Shown here: piece by piece, positions 1 to 11,546 of the stretch
Layout: the number at the start of each line of letters is the position of its first letter
Numbering within the stretch: the stretch's first letter is position 1
Assembly (NCBI GenBank): GCA_018398765.1
Contig: JAHBMJ010000448.1
Location: forward strand, 1 to 35,000
Direction: 5' to 3'
Length of the DNA: 35,000 bases
Origin: Chromera velia
Lineage: Eukaryota; Sar; Chromeraceae
Position numbers and translations under genes: made by a program
Notes under the pieces: model-generated
Told to the model about the DNA's origin: nothing
What the model saw: the letters and a program-made list of their open reading frames with translations, nothing else
Database searches by the model: none

Positions 1-237
<237 letters not shown>

Positions 238-319
238 GGAATGTCCGCGGCCTCGGTTTGCCTGCAGCCAATTACACAGGGACACAAAAATCGAAACAAG
301 ATACCAAGAAATGCAGCGA

Positions 320-798
320 TCATGGCAGAAGAAGACGAGATGTTGAAAGAGGCAGTAAGTAGCGTTCCCTCACGCAGGGTCTGCATGGAAGCGCATCCTC
401 TCTCTCTCTCTCCCTCTCTCTGACCTGCAGATGGCCGCATTCTCGTTGGCAGGGTGACTCTCCGCACAGAGAGCCCACTGCATCTTCAGGTACTTCCTCT
501 CATCCACCGCCACTCGAGGGGCCCAGGGGTCGATTCTCTTGAGCGCCGCAGCCTCTTTGACGCGCACGCCATGGCGACCTGGGAAAAGTGTTTTGTCCCA
601 CCCCTCAAAATGCTGGAAGGCGGCAGGGTATTGGGGGTCCCAGGCGGGGAGCGCCACCAGACGGAATTGGGTGCTTCCTCCCTTCGCGCTACCCACAGCG
701 GTTTTCTTCGGAGTGCTGATGCCCAGGGCCACCACCTTCACGTTCTTGTGGATCAGATGATCGAAGGCGAGGGACTGCAGCAAGGTGGGCAGGCAGGA

Positions 799-847
<49 letters not shown>

Positions 848-3800
848 AGGATGTATGCACCACTAAATGAAAGCACGGACGAGAGGAGAGGGTCAACTGC
901 ACCAGAGCTGGTAGTGCATGGAGGAGAAGAATGCCATCCTAGATGCCATCTCGCTGCATGGAAGATGTCACAACAACAGATGGTCATGCAAGAGAAGATT
1001 GCGGTAGCCTGTTCCTCCACTTTCTCCCTCCCTCAACAGTTACACAGCCACTCACTTACGCACCGTCACGACGTATTTTGTCAGGTGTTTTTTGTCATTG
1101 CAGACCAGAGGCACGAGATCCGATGCCCTGGGTTTCAGTACTGCATCCTGACGGTCCCACCGATCGAACTCTTGGACCTCCAATTCCTCCAGTCGGTGCA
1201 TCATCCCCCCCACCTCCAGGAAGGTTGGGGTCTTCTCGAGGTCTTTCCACGTCCTTGCTGCCTTCACCTCCTGAGAGATGAGAGCCTCAGGCCCCCCTGG
1301 TCTCGTCAGGCTCAGACTCATGCGCCAGAGGAGCTGTCTCAAAGTCCTTACAGAGTGAGGGAGACAACGCTCAAATATGTACCTGCAGAGAGGCAGACAC
1401 AGAATTACGCAGACCAGAAACATGAAAAGGATTTGGCGATGCAACACATTTTCAGGCAGTGAAAGAGTGAAAAACAGAAGAAAAGTGGTTCAGCCAGAGG
1501 AAATTCAGTCAAAGCGGGGGGCCGCGATGGTCTTATCTAATCTTCTGCAGAAGTGGGTGGAAAGATAGACGTGATCACAGGAAGACGATCCAGCAGGCAG
1601 ACAGACAAATCGACATACACGGGCACACTGACGGACTGACGCGTTTGCGTGGTATTCATCATCGCTGAGGTAGGGTTCGAAGGTCTGGATGTCCATGTTC
1701 TTGTCGGGCTTCTTCGGTGCGGAGACGTGATAGAGGCCCATCTGCTCGGCCTTGGCTTTCTTCTTCTCGAATTCGTCTTTCAACTCCTTCAACTTCTCGG
1801 CAGTGCGAGTCTTCAGGTCCTGTGAGGAACGAGAGAAAGGGGGTGGGAGGCGAGGGAGAAAGTGAGCATTGAGAAAGACTTGAAGGCAGAGAGACAACAA
1901 CAACCACAACACACAACAAACACAGCGACACAAACTTAGAGGAAAGTCATGACGAAGGGGAAACCAAACCCAAGAGGGGGAGTGCGAGACGCAGCAGAGC
2001 GACAAAGAGGCAGAGGCACTTCCACACAGACTATCAGTGACCTCTTTGAGAGTTTTCATGTCCGCCCGTCTATTCACAAAAACGTTCTGCATCGTCTCCA
2101 CTTTTTTCTCCCTGAGGTCCTCTACTTGAGAGAAGCAGTGGAACTTGTGCAGACCCGCCCGCGCCCCCTGCCTCCGCCCCTCCACATAGACCTCCATCTC
2201 CCTCAGGAGCTTCAGCCTCTCACTCAGGTGGAGGGCCAACTTCGGGGCCAGGAAGGCCAAAAAGGGCGGAAGGGCAAACTCTGCCCACTCAGGGACCTCC
2301 GAGCAAACGACCCTGTCAACAAGGAGGACGAGGGCGTAAAGGAAGAGAGAGACACGGGAAGCCTCCAGGTTGTCACTCCCGCAATCCTCTTTCTCAGTTC
2401 TTGATCTCCAGGAGCTCAGGTCGTCATACACTTCCCTGATCGAAGGGAGAGAAAAGAAAGGAACAAGGAAGAAAGGAAAGGAGAGAATTAAGGGGTTAAC
2501 GACAGCATAGACGGAAGGTATGACGCAGAGGTTGATTAAATGTCCAAGGACGCGGAAAATCATTTACACCTTAAAAAGTGGTTCAAGTCAGCCACGGAAA
2601 TGCTGTCTTTCCAGGCTGTTGAAGTCACTCAATCCCTCAGGGAGGCAAACACACACACACACACACACACACACGCGCGCGCGCGCACACACACACACAA
2701 CAAATCTTGATGTTCTCGTCCCGAGATCGCTGACTTTCCCAACAAATACAACAACCTGTTCAGAGCACCACAACAAAAGAGAGACGAAGGGAAGAGACCC
2801 ACCAGATTTTGGCGATGTTCTTCCACCCGAACTCGGTCTGCTCCTTCAGAACTTCCGGTTCCAGTCTCCACAAAAAAAACACGTGGGCCTCCAGCTCTGC
2901 CATCCGGCTCTCCACAAGCGTCTCCGTCAAGTCTTCCTCAGAGAGGAACGAACACCGCCTGCAACAGCACACGAGGCGCACATAAGAAAAGGAAAAACCA
3001 AAAAGAGGAAGCAAAGGAAGTCCACCGGGGTCGCAAGCGAAAGATCAGAAAAAGGAAGCAAATTGCTGCCCACCCCTGACTGCGAAATCAGAAAGACAAG
3101 ACCGACAGACTGACTTGAGCACTTGTGCAGTCGTGAGGCAGTCACGGATCGTCGGCAGTCCCGCGAACTCTCCTGCCCCCTTCTCCTGGATTCTCTGCTG
3201 CTGTTCAAGGAACGTCCGTGCAAGCTCTGCCTCCTCCCCGCTCCGCACAGCCTTCAGACGTTCATCGGCAAACTGGGCAAACGCCTTCGCACACTCAAAG
3301 TTGTGCACTGCCGCGTCAAGAACGCTGTCCGGAGTGACGGGTGCGAGTCGGAACTTTTTCCTCCGCGCTTCCTTCTCGCACACGGACGCGAACCCGTCCT
3401 CCAGCAGAGAGCGGCAGGACCCCACCGCCTCCTCCGAGTCAAGAACCAGCATCTGCCGGAGGCTCTGGACAACACCCGGAAGGGGGCCTTCCATCTCGTG
3501 AGCCAGGCCCTGGATCTTCACGACGGCTGTGGAGAGCTGGTGCATGGACTCACTCAGAAGGGCCTTGCACTGCATTCAGGGAGAGAGGGAAGGGAAGGGG
3601 GAGAAACGCAAAATATGGATGAAGGAGGGAAGAGAGGAACAAAGGGATCCAGACACTCAAAAATGAAACGCCAGGGAGGGAAGGAGGGAATTCCTCTGAA
3701 TGGACGCGGGGTAGGCCTTCATCTCTCTGCTCCTTCCACGTATCCATGTGTGCGGGGTGCAGTGAGGATACGATGCAACGACCGCGAGACAAAGGGGTAT

Positions 3801-5433
3801 GCATCTCTTCTGCTGTGTTTGGGGCAGCGGAAGAAAGGGGGGACAATCTGCTCGTTCCTGCCTTTTGAAATAGTCTGCCAGAAGTGCTCAAACAAGCTCC
3901 TGTGATCTAATGTGAATATCGTGCAGAGAGAGGGAGTTCCAAATTTTCTTCTTCACAGCTTCTCATTTCCTGACCTTCGTCTCTGCAGAGGCCGCGTACT
4001 TGCGGAGAACGTTAGCAAGCTGGAGGGCCTTGGCAAGCTCGTAGAGGACTTTCCCAGCTTCTTTCCCGTGATCCTGAGAAACAGAGACAGAGAATGGGGA
4101 AGAGGATCTATATGTGCACTGTATCTCGAAGTCGGCATGGGAGTGTGGGCAGGAGGGGGTCAACCAACAAGCACGCAAGGCACTTTCCTCACGACTGTAC
4201 GGGACTGCTGTCTGGTGAGGGCACGTGGAGACGGAAGCAAAGTAAAGGCCTTGGTGTGCAGAGAGAGACAGACGGCGAATCACTCAAGAACAAAGAGGAA
4301 GACGGGAAAGTCCTTCGGTGAGAACGACGAGGAGTTGCTGTAGAGAAGGGAGGAGGTTTTAGGAAAAGCTGGGGGGAAAAGGGGGGGGGGGAAGATGTGG
4401 GGAGAGGGAGGAAGCCACAGAGAGTAAGAGAGGCAACCATTTCCTGAATGGGTCATTTCTGCCAGAGAAACGCACTTGAAGAACCAGGGCCACGAAAAGG
4501 AGGAAGACGCAGCCGTGAGCAACCACAACTGAAAACGAATAAAGGGGTTTCAACACCAAAGCCATGTCCAAGCAGAAAAAGGGGCCTCAACTATGAAAGA
4601 CAGTCAGGAAAGGGGGAGAGACTGAAAGAGAACAGAGTCAGAAGGAGAATGACCTCCACGAGAGAGTTGAAGAGGAAAAGATGCGAGTAGAAGAACAGAT
4701 TCCCTCTGGAGACTTTCACGTCGTTATTCTCGTCCACGGTGAATTTGTTCTTCAGAGGAAGCTGGAGCCCCTCATGTCTCTCGAGTTTGGGGTTCAGTGC
4801 AGGCACGAGGATGTCTGCAAGAAAGCTGTGAATGCGCCTCCCCTTGTCCTTGTCCTCACTCATTGCTTCTGCCCTTAGGTGTCCCAGCTGCACGCAATTA
4901 GGCATCGAAGAGAGGCAGAGAGGATCGCATTTCTTTTCGGTCAGCATGAAAGAAGGTGGATAAAATCAGAGAAGGAGGCAGTGAGAGACGGACGAGTCCA
5001 TCTATTAGTGACTTCTTCTGACCTGTACTGCGAAGACCTGAGGGTCCACTCGGGAAGCGGGGCACGATCCCACATAGTGAGGGAAGCAGACTCCTGCCCC
5101 CTGGATGGATTTCTCCTGCTCGTTTAGAGTGGGGAGAGGAGGGAAGACGGTGATGCGGAACGAGCCGTCTCGTTTTTCTATCTGAACCGCAGCTGCGTCT
5201 CCGAAGTGCATGAAGAAACGGCGCTGTGTCGCCAGGTTCTCTAGAGTGCTCTTGACATCCAGGGCTCCAGATTGAAGAGTGCTGAGGTCTTCTACAAGTG
5301 CTCTGAGAGTTCCTGACTCTTCCCTCTTCAGCACGTCGATGAGAGACGAGAGGGCAATTCCATCGTCATCAGTCTGACAAACCCCCCCATTGCCGGGGGG
5401 CAAGGTCAACTTTTCGAGAACACCCCTAAGCAT
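320..5433 (-). CDS. Unrecognised ten-exon protein, about 867 aa
   Basis: Exons in transcription order: 5433-5023, 4887-4720, 4073-3975, 3569-3115, 2958-2803, 2435-2042, 1819-1629, 1382-1064, 774-425, 380-320. All junctions are GT-AG and phase-consistent, and the total is 868 codons including a TGA stop. The ATG at 5433 is chosen because a TAG lies in frame just upstream. I do not recognise a family. The protein is mostly helical and charged. A hydrophobic stretch at about residues 457-469 (exon 6) could be a membrane segment or a buried helix, followed by a second hydrophobic run (PPFLAFLAPKLAL). A basic, coiled-coil-like segment rich in K and E opens exon 7. The last exon (20 codons) is the least certain. 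A small extra 5' exon in the open frame at 5426-5650 is possible but unproven. Several introns carry AC/GT or GA/CT microsatellites. Confidence 0.75.
799..848. repeat. (AC)n(AG)n compound microsatellite in an intron
   Basis: An AC run followed by an AG run in the intron between the exons at 1382-1064 and 774-425. On the coding (minus) strand it reads CT then GT and ends about 25 bases before the acceptor at 775. Confidence 0.95.
2649..2699. repeat. (AC)n(GC)n(AC)n microsatellite in an intron
   Basis: AC repeats flank a short alternating GC block, a sequence type with Z-DNA potential. It lies in the intron between the exons at 2958-2803 and 2435-2042. Confidence 0.95.
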
Positions 5434-5796
5434 GGTCTCTCTGAGCTCCTAGTACTTTGGGGAGCAACATAGACTGATACAAGAAAGGAATGACATCACG
5501 CAAAACTGAAGGAAGTAGGTCACCTGCTGTTCGGCTTCTCGACTTCCCATCCAACGAGCACCCCTGCCAGGGGGGCACGTAGTGCTTCGAAACTTCATTC
5601 CCTGCGATTCCCTCAGACCTCCGGGATTTCGATTTTCGACGATTCAGCAATGTGTCGACAGAACAAGATGCCGTCGAAAAATGCAGGAAGCAGTATATAT
5701 GGAGAGTGATGGGGCAGACTCTCGATGACGATCGTCTCTGGAGACGCGTCCGCGCAAGAATCCCGAGTCAGCCCCCTGTCGGGTCATGTCGGGTCA

Positions 5797-5804
5797 TGCA
5801 TGCA
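5797..5804. promoter_or_regulatory. TGCATGCA palindrome
   Basis: Perfect 8-base palindrome about 365 bases upstream of the minus-strand ATG at 5433. In apicomplexans this word is a known AP2-type factor target. A role here is inference. Confidence 0.3.
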
Positions 5805-6635
5805 GAGCACACAAAAATCCCAACGCGTGCATGGAGCCGGCTGGGATGGCTGGGGACACGCGAATGTGTTGTTCGGAATTTAAATTGTTCGGAAAATTTC
5901 TCAAAGTCAGTCAGAGACTCTCTCAAAATCTCGTATATATATAGACTGAACGCAAACACACGTACGCGCTCTTTCATGTCACTGTGGTGGTACAGCTTCT
6001 CCGAAGAGTGAAAGGGAGAGCATACCAGCTCGAGTGGACTTTCAAATTTAGGCAGAAGTCGAGGGATTTCTTCGAATATATGCATACTGAAAGTCAAGTT
6101 TTTTTGTCTCCCTCGCTGTCTCCGTATGCCGTCAAGACTCGAATTCCAGCTTGACTGCTCCGCTCTGATCATGGCGCAAGAGGGCCAACCTGATAAGGAG
6201 GCCCTCAGGATATGGCTGGCAGGCACAGGAAGAGTCACACTGGTCATGCTTTTGAATGAGAAAAATCCAGAAGCCGGCATGTGAGGTCTTCTACCGCATC
6301 AGACGGGGAAGATACAGGAAGATTTCTTTCTGGCAATGCTTGGCGTGACAGCGATTCCCACAGGGCAGTCGCCAGCAGGTACGTATGTTCGCACTCAGTT
6401 CTTCATTTTCATGCCTGCAGCAAAGAGGAGCTGGGTTTATATTCAGGAGTCACGCAGTTTTGATCCTCGCAGGCCCGACCGAGAGGTTCACTGTTGCTTT
6501 TCTCCGTAGCCATCCTATGATCGCTTTTCGCGCTAGTTTTCGCGAATGAGTTCCTTCTAAATCGACAATTTATCTCCCTTCTCTCTGCGTCTTGTGATCT
6601 AGATTTCCTGCCGGCATGTATGCCACTGGGTCTGC

Positions 6636-6650
6636 CATGCATGCATGCAG
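6636..6650. promoter_or_regulatory. Extended ATGCATGC palindromic tract
   Basis: Three overlapping CATG units form TGCATGCATGC in the divergent intergenic region, about 580 bases upstream of the plus-strand gene. It could be an AP2-like target or simple repetition. Confidence 0.3.
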
Positions 6651-7231
6651 GCCCAGCATCGGACTCCGCGTCTTCCTCATTTTCTCCTTTCAAGGAAGAT
6701 CCCGAAGGGAAGGAACTATCGATATAACAAGGGAGAATTAAGTGAAAGGCGGGGACCTGGTGCCACCCATGAACCAAGTAAGAAATTCAATAAAGAAAAA
6801 GAACTCTGGAAAATTCAAGGAGAAGGGATGAACGAAAAGCATGCATGGGTATTCTGGGGGCGTCCCCCTCGAAGCAGATTCAAATGAAGAGACAGAGTTG
6901 TGGATTATTTGGAAGACAGTGAAGAGAAACGCAAGGACGCATCTTACGCACGGACAGTTTTCTTCTTCCCTTTTCTACATGCAAATCTTTTGTTTCCAAA
7001 CCGCTCCTGTGCATCTGTGAGGCTTTCCACTAATTTTCATGTTCGCTGTTTGTTCTACCTTTGAGATTTCTTTTCGATCTTCAGAGGATCTCTCTCTTTT
7101 ATTGTTTTTTTTGCCCGTATCCACTTTGGAGGGGTGGAGTTCTTCCAATCAAAAATCAACTGAATTCTTGGGTAAAGGACAAGTGCATTTACTTGTAGAT
7201 CAGAACGGATCTGAATCTGTGGCCAAATTGA

Positions 7232-8809
7232 ATGATTGCAGGCTGTGGGAAACGCGGCCGCTGCCCGTGCAACCACGAGAACATGAACACGGATCAGATG
7301 AAAGAGCTCATCAGGCTGGGGTTGAACTTCTTTTCTTACGGCAAACAGTGGGGGAACGTGGGGAAAGCTGTCCAGATTCATAAGTGCGCCCTGGTCACCC
7401 AGGTAGCGACCGAGGTGTCCGGACTTTCGGAGCTCTCTCTGGAGGAAGCCGGTGGGGAGACGTGTTGAGGTTGAAGAGAGACCTACATCAGTAGTCTTTT
7501 TTTTTCGTGAACACTTTCTTTTGTCCTTGTTTTTTTGTCTCTCTGCCATTTCGAATGCCTGTTTTTTGGGTTGCTTCCGCATTCGTATCTGTGTCTTGTC
7601 AAGTTGCCTGGCCTCCTTGCTGTCTTCTTTGTTGCGTATGTCTGATGTCTGCCTGTGTACGTTCATGCAAGGGCAAACGTGTCAATGATGGATCTGCCTG
7701 CCTGACTCTATTGTTGCAGGACGCAATAGAGGTGACGGATGACAGGAGGCAATTTTTTCAACTCCGAGTCGATGCAAGGACGCATGAGGTTTGTTGATCA
7801 GTCAGCCTGTCTTTCTGTCTGGCAGTAATGTGCACGATCAACAGGGTTTGCAAGGACATGAAATAAATAATTCGAAAAAGAGGAGATACGCCGTCGCTTG
7901 TGTCTCAGCAGCTCAGTCGTTGTCTTGTTTTTGCATTCATTTCCTCCCTCGGCAGTCTTGTATCCGTGCGACTCTTCCGACTTTGTATTCATTCTGACCA
8001 TATGCAGCTGTTCTTGCTCTCTGACCAGGTCCTGTACTATGCGCGTATCCTAGTATCCGTGCATATGAGAAGGATCTTGATATTGACGAATCTCGTCTGT
8101 GCCTTGTTCTTGCTGCAGCTGTGGATGCTGGAAAAGGATCCGGTCAGTAAAGGAATCTTTTCACGTCTGAACATCTGTGCACATGGCTGTTTAATTCTGT
8201 GCATGCTCTCTCTCTGGGTCTGCTTCCTGTTGGCTTCGCGGCTGTCTTTTGTTTGTTCGTGCCGGCATACCTCAGAAGCTGCCTCTCGGCCTCCCTCCCC
8301 TGTGTCTTTCTGTGAGTCTCTGTGTGCGTCTGCCTACCTGCATGCCTTCTCCAACGCATGTACGGTCCTGTCGGCGTCTCCTTTCTGTGTGGTGCAGGAT
8401 GGAAACAAAGTGTGGCGCGTTGTCGACGAGTTTCTGAGCAACGACGAGGACAGCGAGTCCGATGACGTCAGTCAGGATGGAAAGACGGCCTGCATCTCTG
8501 TCTGCCTGTCTGTCAGTCTGTATGTATGTATGTCTTGCGTTCTTCGGTTATTGCTTCCTTTCTGAGGTTGTGATTGTTTGCAAGTATGCCTGTGCGTGTG
8601 CGTCTCTCTTCTCGTATTTTTTTGCCTTCTCATCTTTCTGATGTCGGGACGGCTGGCTTCTTCGCTATTCTTCAGGCAGACTGATGAATTGAAAGTCCAA
8701 GTATGATTGCGGTCGACTTTGAAAGAGAATTTCCACACGCTTTGCTCACAGTCATCGCGTCAGCCTTTTCAAGGTGTTTCTGTTGAAGCTTGTCCTCACC
8801 CATTGCGCA

Positions 8810-8849
<40 letters not shown>

Positions 8850-8921
8850 TGCGTGTGTGTGTGTGTATGTGTGCGTGCGTGTGTGTGTGTGTGTGCGTGT
8901 GTGTGTATGTGTATGTGTGTA

Positions 8922-8957
<36 letters not shown>

Positions 8958-8975
8958 CGTGCATGCGTGCGTGTA

Positions 8976-9013
<38 letters not shown>

Positions 9014-10369
9014 GCCTGCAGAGAGTCGAGAAGGTGGTAGCAGTGTACATGCCCGCCGACGGCCTCGCTCCAGCCCCCCAGTTGAGTGTGCTGTCTTCGG
9101 GGAGTGCGGAGGTGAGTCAGTCACTGAACGATCGAGCACAATTCGAGAAAACAATTGGTGGTTCCCCTCATGGTCATGCAGGGAGAGTGCTGCTGAGACT
9201 TTTGCAATTATTGTCGTGACAAGCCTAGGCAGCTTCTCTCTCCAGCAGCACAAATTAACTCGATAGTCACTTCCGGGGCTTTTCTTCGCGAATCCTTTCG
9301 GGAAGATGGGCCAGGCCAGCAGTTGACTCAGAGAAGAGGTCTCCGTCTGTGTCCGAGTGTCCGTGTGTGAGAGAGAGAGAGAGTCTTTTGTATGCTTCAG
9401 GTGTATGCATGCATATGTGTGTCGTTCTCCTTTTGTGTTTGTCAGGAACCCCCCCTCAAGATGCAGAAGCGGTCTGCGGGAGACGAGGGCGAGAGCGAGG
9501 AAGAGGATGGCCGTGATGGTGGAAGGTAGGGCAGAGGAAACGGAGGGGGCGAGGGCAGTGGAGAACGGGAAGGTGAGGGCACTGCGGAAAACCGAAGGGT
9601 TGAGCGGCAGACCAGACGGCAGACTTAGTACCTGGAGGGAGACGGGATCGAGTGATCAGGAATGGCTGCGCTTCTGTCAGATGCTCCTGCAGAATCCGAC
9701 AGCGACGAAGCAGCCGGCTTTCCTGTTGAGTGGGCGGGGAAGTGGCCCGTCTCTGAGCGGGAACCGGGGGGAGCAAGCGTGCCTCGCTATTTGGCGAGCT
9801 CCCGGGGTTTCGCAAGCGTTCTTGGAGGACTCCATGGCTTCTTGCTGCGTCGTCGCACGTCTAATCAAGGCATGCAGGGAGCCGGGTAAGAAGAAGTGGG
9901 GGGAGAACAGAGACTCCACGAAGCACCGCAGGGAGGTGGAAGGGCGGGGGGCATACACGAAAATAAGAGACTTACTTGGGTCGGAAGGCTACGAAGGGCC
10001 ATCTACGGCCGTCAGCTCGCAGCAGCCAACAGCAGTCAAGTCCTCCTTTCCCCGTACCTGTCTGTTGTGATTGCGCTCCAAGAGTGCACAGGTGAAGGGT
10101 CGGAGGAAACAGAGGGTGCGGCAAAGGGTGTTGGGGATGATTGCACGGGTGGAGGAGAAGTGGACCTCAAGGTTCAGAGCACTGGAGGAGAGGGCAGAGC
10201 AGCGCCTCCGGAACGTTGGCGACCATTCTGGTCCGTTCGGTTTTTTATCACATAAGCTTCAAACGACTCTACATCTTTCTACCTCTTGACGTCATGAACT
10301 TTGTTGCATTTTCCCGCAGCAGAAAGAAGACAGCCCTTCACTGACAGGCACATCAAGTGGAAAGAATAA
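7232..10369 (+). CDS. Unrecognised multi-exon gene with phase-0 micro-exons
   Basis: Proposed exons: 7232-7402, 7720-7788, 8029-8052, 8119-8142, 8398-8466, 8680-8700, 9022-9111, 9446-9525, then less certainly 10085-10230 and 10320-10369 (TAA stop). The first seven junctions are all phase 0. The model gives about 247 aa. The N-terminus has a small Cys cluster (CGKRGRCPC) followed by a helical stretch with spaced aromatics (residues near [12 protein letters not shown]) that weakly recalls a Myb/SANT helix; I do not claim the family. Acidic Ser/Asp tracts ([18 protein letters not shown]) and a final Arg/Glu-rich helix suggest a nuclear protein, by composition only. The start could be further upstream. 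The gene could instead stop at the TAG at 9527-9529. The micro-exons need transcript support. The 9530-10080 stretch is GC-rich and open in two frames, and may contain another exon. Confidence 0.45.
8812..9012. repeat. (GT)n compound microsatellite in an intron
   Basis: About 200 bases of GT interrupted by GTAT, GCGT and GCAT steps. It ends nine bases before the acceptor of the exon at 9022-9111, so it occupies the polypyrimidine-tract position. The Val/Cys and Thr/His frames through it are artefacts. Confidence 0.97.
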
Positions 10370-10637
10370 GACCGAGCTACAATAAGACCGTCTACCGCGA
10401 TCACTCGTACTCTCTTCTGTGATTTTCATTCATGACTTCAGAAAGAACCTTTTGAGTTTCAGACCTTGCAAGCTCTCAGGATCGTTGTGGCAAAACCCAT
10501 GAGTCTGTCTTAGAGTCTTCTCCCTCTCTCGGCGACGCACAATGGTAAAAAAAAAAAAAAAATCTAAAAACATCTATTCTTTTTTTTTTTTTATTTAAAA
10601 TTTTATTGTATATGTAAAAAAAAATAAAGGTTAAATG

Positions 10638-10737
10638 ACTAGCTTCAACTAGAGTTTGAATCATATCTAGGATCCCAGTTTCACTTTTAGCTTGGTAGAC
10701 GCTTAAAAGGATTGACCAAAACTAGCTTCGACTAGAG
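10638..10737 (+). repeat. Direct repeat ACTAGCTTCRACTAGAG
   Basis: Two copies of a 17-base word, at 10638-10654 and 10721-10737, differing at one position. Each is followed within 40 bases by a further CTAG. Confidence 0.8.
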
Positions 10738-11154
10738 CTTCGAAATGTATATCGTCCTAGATATCGTCAAAGAGCCAGTCAAAGAACTTCTCCTCTGTCT
10801 GCTCTTCTGTCTGCATCCATACATTCATCCTTCTTGTCACTTTTTGTATAGGACAAAAGAGAGCCCCCTTTTTCCTTCGCCTGCTCGCTCGCCTTCGTCC
10901 CTGTAATCCCCTTTTGCGATGGTCGCTGCGTGCAGTGCCATACACGCAGACTTCATTGCAGTTGAACAAGGGGAAAAAGATCGGTTGGTTCGTATTCAAC
11001 AAAGTTAATGATGGAATGGTGAAGACACTAGTAGAAACAAACGTATAATAACAACTAGGACTAGAACTCGGGTTGAAACTAGGGTTGAAAGATGTTTAAA
11101 ACTTTGAGTTGAGTAATAAGTTTATGAGGAAGTTAGTTTAAAAGTACTTCTAAA

Positions 11155-11190
11155 AGGTGCTCCTCTAGGTGCTCCTAGAGGTGCTCTAGG
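11155..11190 (+). repeat. Short tandem repeat of AGGTGCTC
   Basis: Three consecutive copies of AGGTGCTC, with CTAG or CCTAG between them, in the AT-rich region upstream of the gene at 11547. Confidence 0.7.
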
Positions 11191-11546
11191 AAATCGTTCG
11201 TAGAAAAAAAGAAAAAAAAAATCTGGAAAGGTCTTTTTTTTTTTTTTTACCACTGTGCATCGCCTAGCTCCCTCTTTATGAGTAGCTGCGTGTGTATCCC
11301 TATGTTGTACTATATGAATGCATATATGCATATACTTACACGCATATATGAGTATGTCTGTACGTGCCTCTGCGTACATATGTGCTGCATGTAGATAGTT
11401 GCGATTAGGTGGGTACGTATATGTATATATGTATGTATGTATGCATTATATCTGCATCTGCCTTTTTGATCCGGAACCCCTTCGACGCAGTTTTCTTCTG
11501 TGTACCTGGTCAACAGTTCTGTTTTGTCCCCTTTTTTGATCTGCAG

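Larger units (their letters stand above)
5434..7231. other. Divergent intergenic region
   Basis: About 1.8 kb between the minus-strand gene starting at 5433 and the plus-strand gene starting near 7232. I see no convincing exon. It holds TGCATGCA at 5797-5804, a longer run of the same word at 6636-6650, two GGGTCATG copies at 5781-5798, and short TA runs near 5931-5942. The open frames here (for example 5768-6280 on the minus strand) lack splice or composition support. Confidence 0.6.
10370..11546. other. AT-rich gene-poor region with CTAG clusters
   Basis: No exon supported. Contains A and T homopolymers (10545-10625, 11203-11246), a 17-base direct repeat, a TA/TG-rich stretch around 11300-11450, and a threefold AGGTGCTC repeat at 11155-11190. 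Composition is clearly more AT-rich than the coding parts. Confidence 0.6.

Noticed and set aside
323-355. Short plus-strand first exon (ATGGCAGAAGAAG ... GCA|GTAAGT)
   Set aside because: A good-looking start and donor, but it overlaps the last exon of the minus-strand gene and no partner exon on the plus strand was found.
5768-6280. 170-codon open frame on the minus strand
   Set aside because: No splice sites, no protein-like periodicity, and no continuity with the gene starting at 5433.
8672-9266. Long open frames of Cys-Val or Thr-His on both strands
   Set aside because: They are translations of the GT/AC array. Only the exon at 9022-9111 has splice and composition support.
9357-10070. 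237-codon open frame on the plus strand
   Set aside because: It crosses the splice sites of the exon at 9446-9525 in another frame. GC-rich sequence stays open by chance in more than one frame here.
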